7,249 nt of DNA, from assembly GCA_007134665.1 (NCBI GenBank), contig SLKH01000320.1:1-7249 (forward strand). The letters run 5' to 3'. A program made the position numbers and the translations under genes. The stretch comes from Balneolaceae bacterium (GTDB lineage: Bacteria > Bacteroidota > Rhodothermia > Balneolales > Balneolaceae). How positions within the stretch are numbered: position 1 is the first letter of the stretch; each line of letters starts with the position of its first letter. Below, in pieces: positions 6,327-7,249 of the stretch. The notes below the pieces were generated by a model. It had not been told where the DNA came from. It saw only the letters and a list, made by a program, of their open reading frames with translations, and ran no database searches.

Positions 6327-6979
6327 TGAAAGAATCTCGTTCTATGCTGCGTAAGATTACCGGTGGCGTGTACCTTGTGCTTAATCCCGCCATGGATCGA
6401 TCAAAAATAATGCATACCCTTCAACAGGCCCTGGAAGGAGGTGTAGATGTGTTACAGATCTGGAATAACTGGCCCCGGGGATTTTCTTCAAATGAAAAAG
6501 AGATGCTGGCCGATGAAATTGTGAGTCTCGCGGAAAACTATGAGGTGCCGGTTTTAATCAACCAGGAGTGGGAGATGCTCAAGAGCACCAGGCTGCATGG
6601 TGTTCATTTCGATGAGATTCCGCCGGATTTCGAGTACTTAAAAAAGGAATTGGCACGTCCGTTTCTGCAAGGTGTAACCTGTTCCAATAATCTGGAAGTG
6701 ATCTATTGGGCCAACCGTCATGAGGCTGGCTATATCTCGTTTTGTTCCATGTTTCCGTCCAAATCGGCCAGGAACTGCGAGATTGTACGACCCGAAACGG
6801 TACATAAAGCGCGAGAGCATACGCAACTGCCTTTATTTGTATCCGGCGGTGTTACACCTCAAAATCTGCAGCAGCTCAAAAAGCTTGGAATTGATGGCGT
6901 GGCAGTTATTTCCGGCATTCTTAATTCTCAAGATCCCCGCAAAGCTGTCACCGATTATAAAAAAGCACTACAAAACTGA
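6323..6979 (+). CDS. ThiE/TenI-family protein (divergent thiamine phosphate synthase-like)
   Basis: The classical enzyme joins HMP-pyrophosphate and thiazole phosphate into thiamine monophosphate in the cytosol. This 218-aa protein follows the ThiE TIM-barrel pattern from end to end: YLVLNP (17-22), ALEGGVDVLQ (36-45), PVLINQ (76-81), LHGVHFDEIP (91-100), GVTCSN (117-122), YISFCSMFPS (137-146), LFVSGGVTPQNL (171-182) and IDGVAVISGI. Several residues that hold substrate pyrophosphate and Mg in ThiE are changed. The Q-x-R-x-K motif reads QIWNN, the N-D pair after strand 3 reads NQ, and the P-T-x-T-K loop reads PSKSARN. It is therefore either a highly divergent ThiE, a non-catalytic or isomerase-type TenI relative, or an enzyme for a related condensation. 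The ATG at 6323 overlaps the previous stop (ATGA) and follows a G-rich stretch; a GTG at 6317 would add two residues. Confidence 0.8.
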   Translation: MMKESRSMLRKITGGVYLVLNPAMDRSKIMHTLQQALEGGVDVLQIWNNWPRGFSSNEKEMLADEIVSLAENYEVPVLINQEWEMLKSTRLHGVHFDEIPPDFEYLKKELARPFLQGVTCSNNLEVIYWANRHEAGYISFCSMFPSKSARNCEIVRPETVHKAREHTQLPLFVSGGVTPQNLQQLKKLGIDGVAVISGILNSQDPRKAVTDYKKALQN

Positions 6980-6988
6980 CAAGTACCT

Positions 6989-7249
6989 ATGAAAAAATCC
7001 CTTGCCGAAAAACTTTGTTGCCCTATCGACAAAAATGATTTGGAGATGACAATCATCAGTCAAAACGATGAGGGTGAGGTTATTGAAGCACTTCTCTCCT
7101 GTTCGGAATGCAAGCGTTATTATCCCGTTATCTATGGTGTGCCTATCATGACACCCGATGAATATCGCGATAAAAAGATCGAAGCTTCTACTCTCAAACG
7201 ATGGGAGAAGCTGATTGGTGAGCCGGTTTCAAAAATACTTGAGAGATGA
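6989..7249 (+). CDS. Trm112-like zinc-ribbon protein
   Basis: This 86-aa protein matches the Trm112/YcaR small zinc-ribbon pattern: KLCCPIDKNDLEM at 8-20, then LLSCSECKRYYPVIYGVPIMTPDE at 36-58. Cys38 and Cys41 form the second knuckle. The first knuckle has Cys10-Cys11 and Asp14 in place of the usual C-x-x-C, a variant I believe also occurs in other bacterial homologues. Trm112 in eukaryotes and archaea is a stabilising partner of several class I methyltransferases (tRNA, rRNA and release-factor modifying); bacterial relatives are little studied. It starts 9 bases after the ThiE-like stop, with no evident Shine-Dalgarno sequence, so it reads as part of the riboswitch operon. The methyltransferase at the head of the operon, or one beyond the window, is the natural candidate partner. 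The stop TGA is exactly the last codon of the window, so the gene is complete. Confidence 0.85.
   Translation: MKKSLAEKLCCPIDKNDLEMTIISQNDEGEVIEALLSCSECKRYYPVIYGVPIMTPDEYRDKKIEASTLKRWEKLIGEPVSKILER

Overview
The window reads as a chromosomal piece of a Gram-negative bacterium of moderate GC, probably from the Bacteroidota / Balneolota / Rhodothermota side of the tree. That placement is an inference. It rests on A-rich leaders with little or no Shine-Dalgarno sequence (arsD, the Trm112-like gene) and on general protein character; there is no rRNA or other marker gene here. No IS element, tRNA, CRISPR array or phage gene is visible.

Left part (1-4000). A sugar/H+ symporter of the major facilitator superfamily runs in from the left edge on the plus strand; its N-terminal part lies outside the window. 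It converges, across only 9 bases, on a minus-strand arsenic pair: arsD (As(III) metallochaperone, with an unusual C-terminal extension ending in Cys residues) followed by arsA (two-domain anion-pump ATPase with all three metal-binding cysteines). A perfect 16-base palindrome sits just upstream of arsD and is a good candidate operator. No arsR, arsB/acr3 or arsC lies inside the window. Upstream of arsD, also on the minus strand, is a DinB-family protein with an intact His triad.

Middle (4001-4539). This is a divergent intergenic region of about 540 bases. It holds a perfect 16-bp-stem hairpin of unknown role, a candidate promoter, and a TPP (thiamine pyrophosphate) riboswitch with an intact ligand-binding core. 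The expression platform carries a 7-base element that can pair with the aptamer, and a weak hairpin followed by five T's.

Right part (4540-7249). The riboswitch leads a tight plus-strand operon: class I SAM methyltransferase, AIR-synthase-like (PurM/ThiL/HypE superfamily) ATP-binding protein, ThiE/TenI-like TIM-barrel protein, and a small Trm112-like zinc-ribbon protein whose stop codon is the last base of the window. The first three genes are joined by ATGA overlaps. The riboswitch ties the operon to thiamine, and ThiE-like plus ThiL-like proteins recall the last two steps of TPP synthesis. However, both proteins lack hallmark residues of the classical enzymes, and the methyltransferase and Trm112-like protein have no place in the standard pathway. 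This operon is the most interesting part of the window: either a strongly divergent TMP synthase/kinase pair with a methylation module, or a TPP-controlled pathway not described by the classical scheme.
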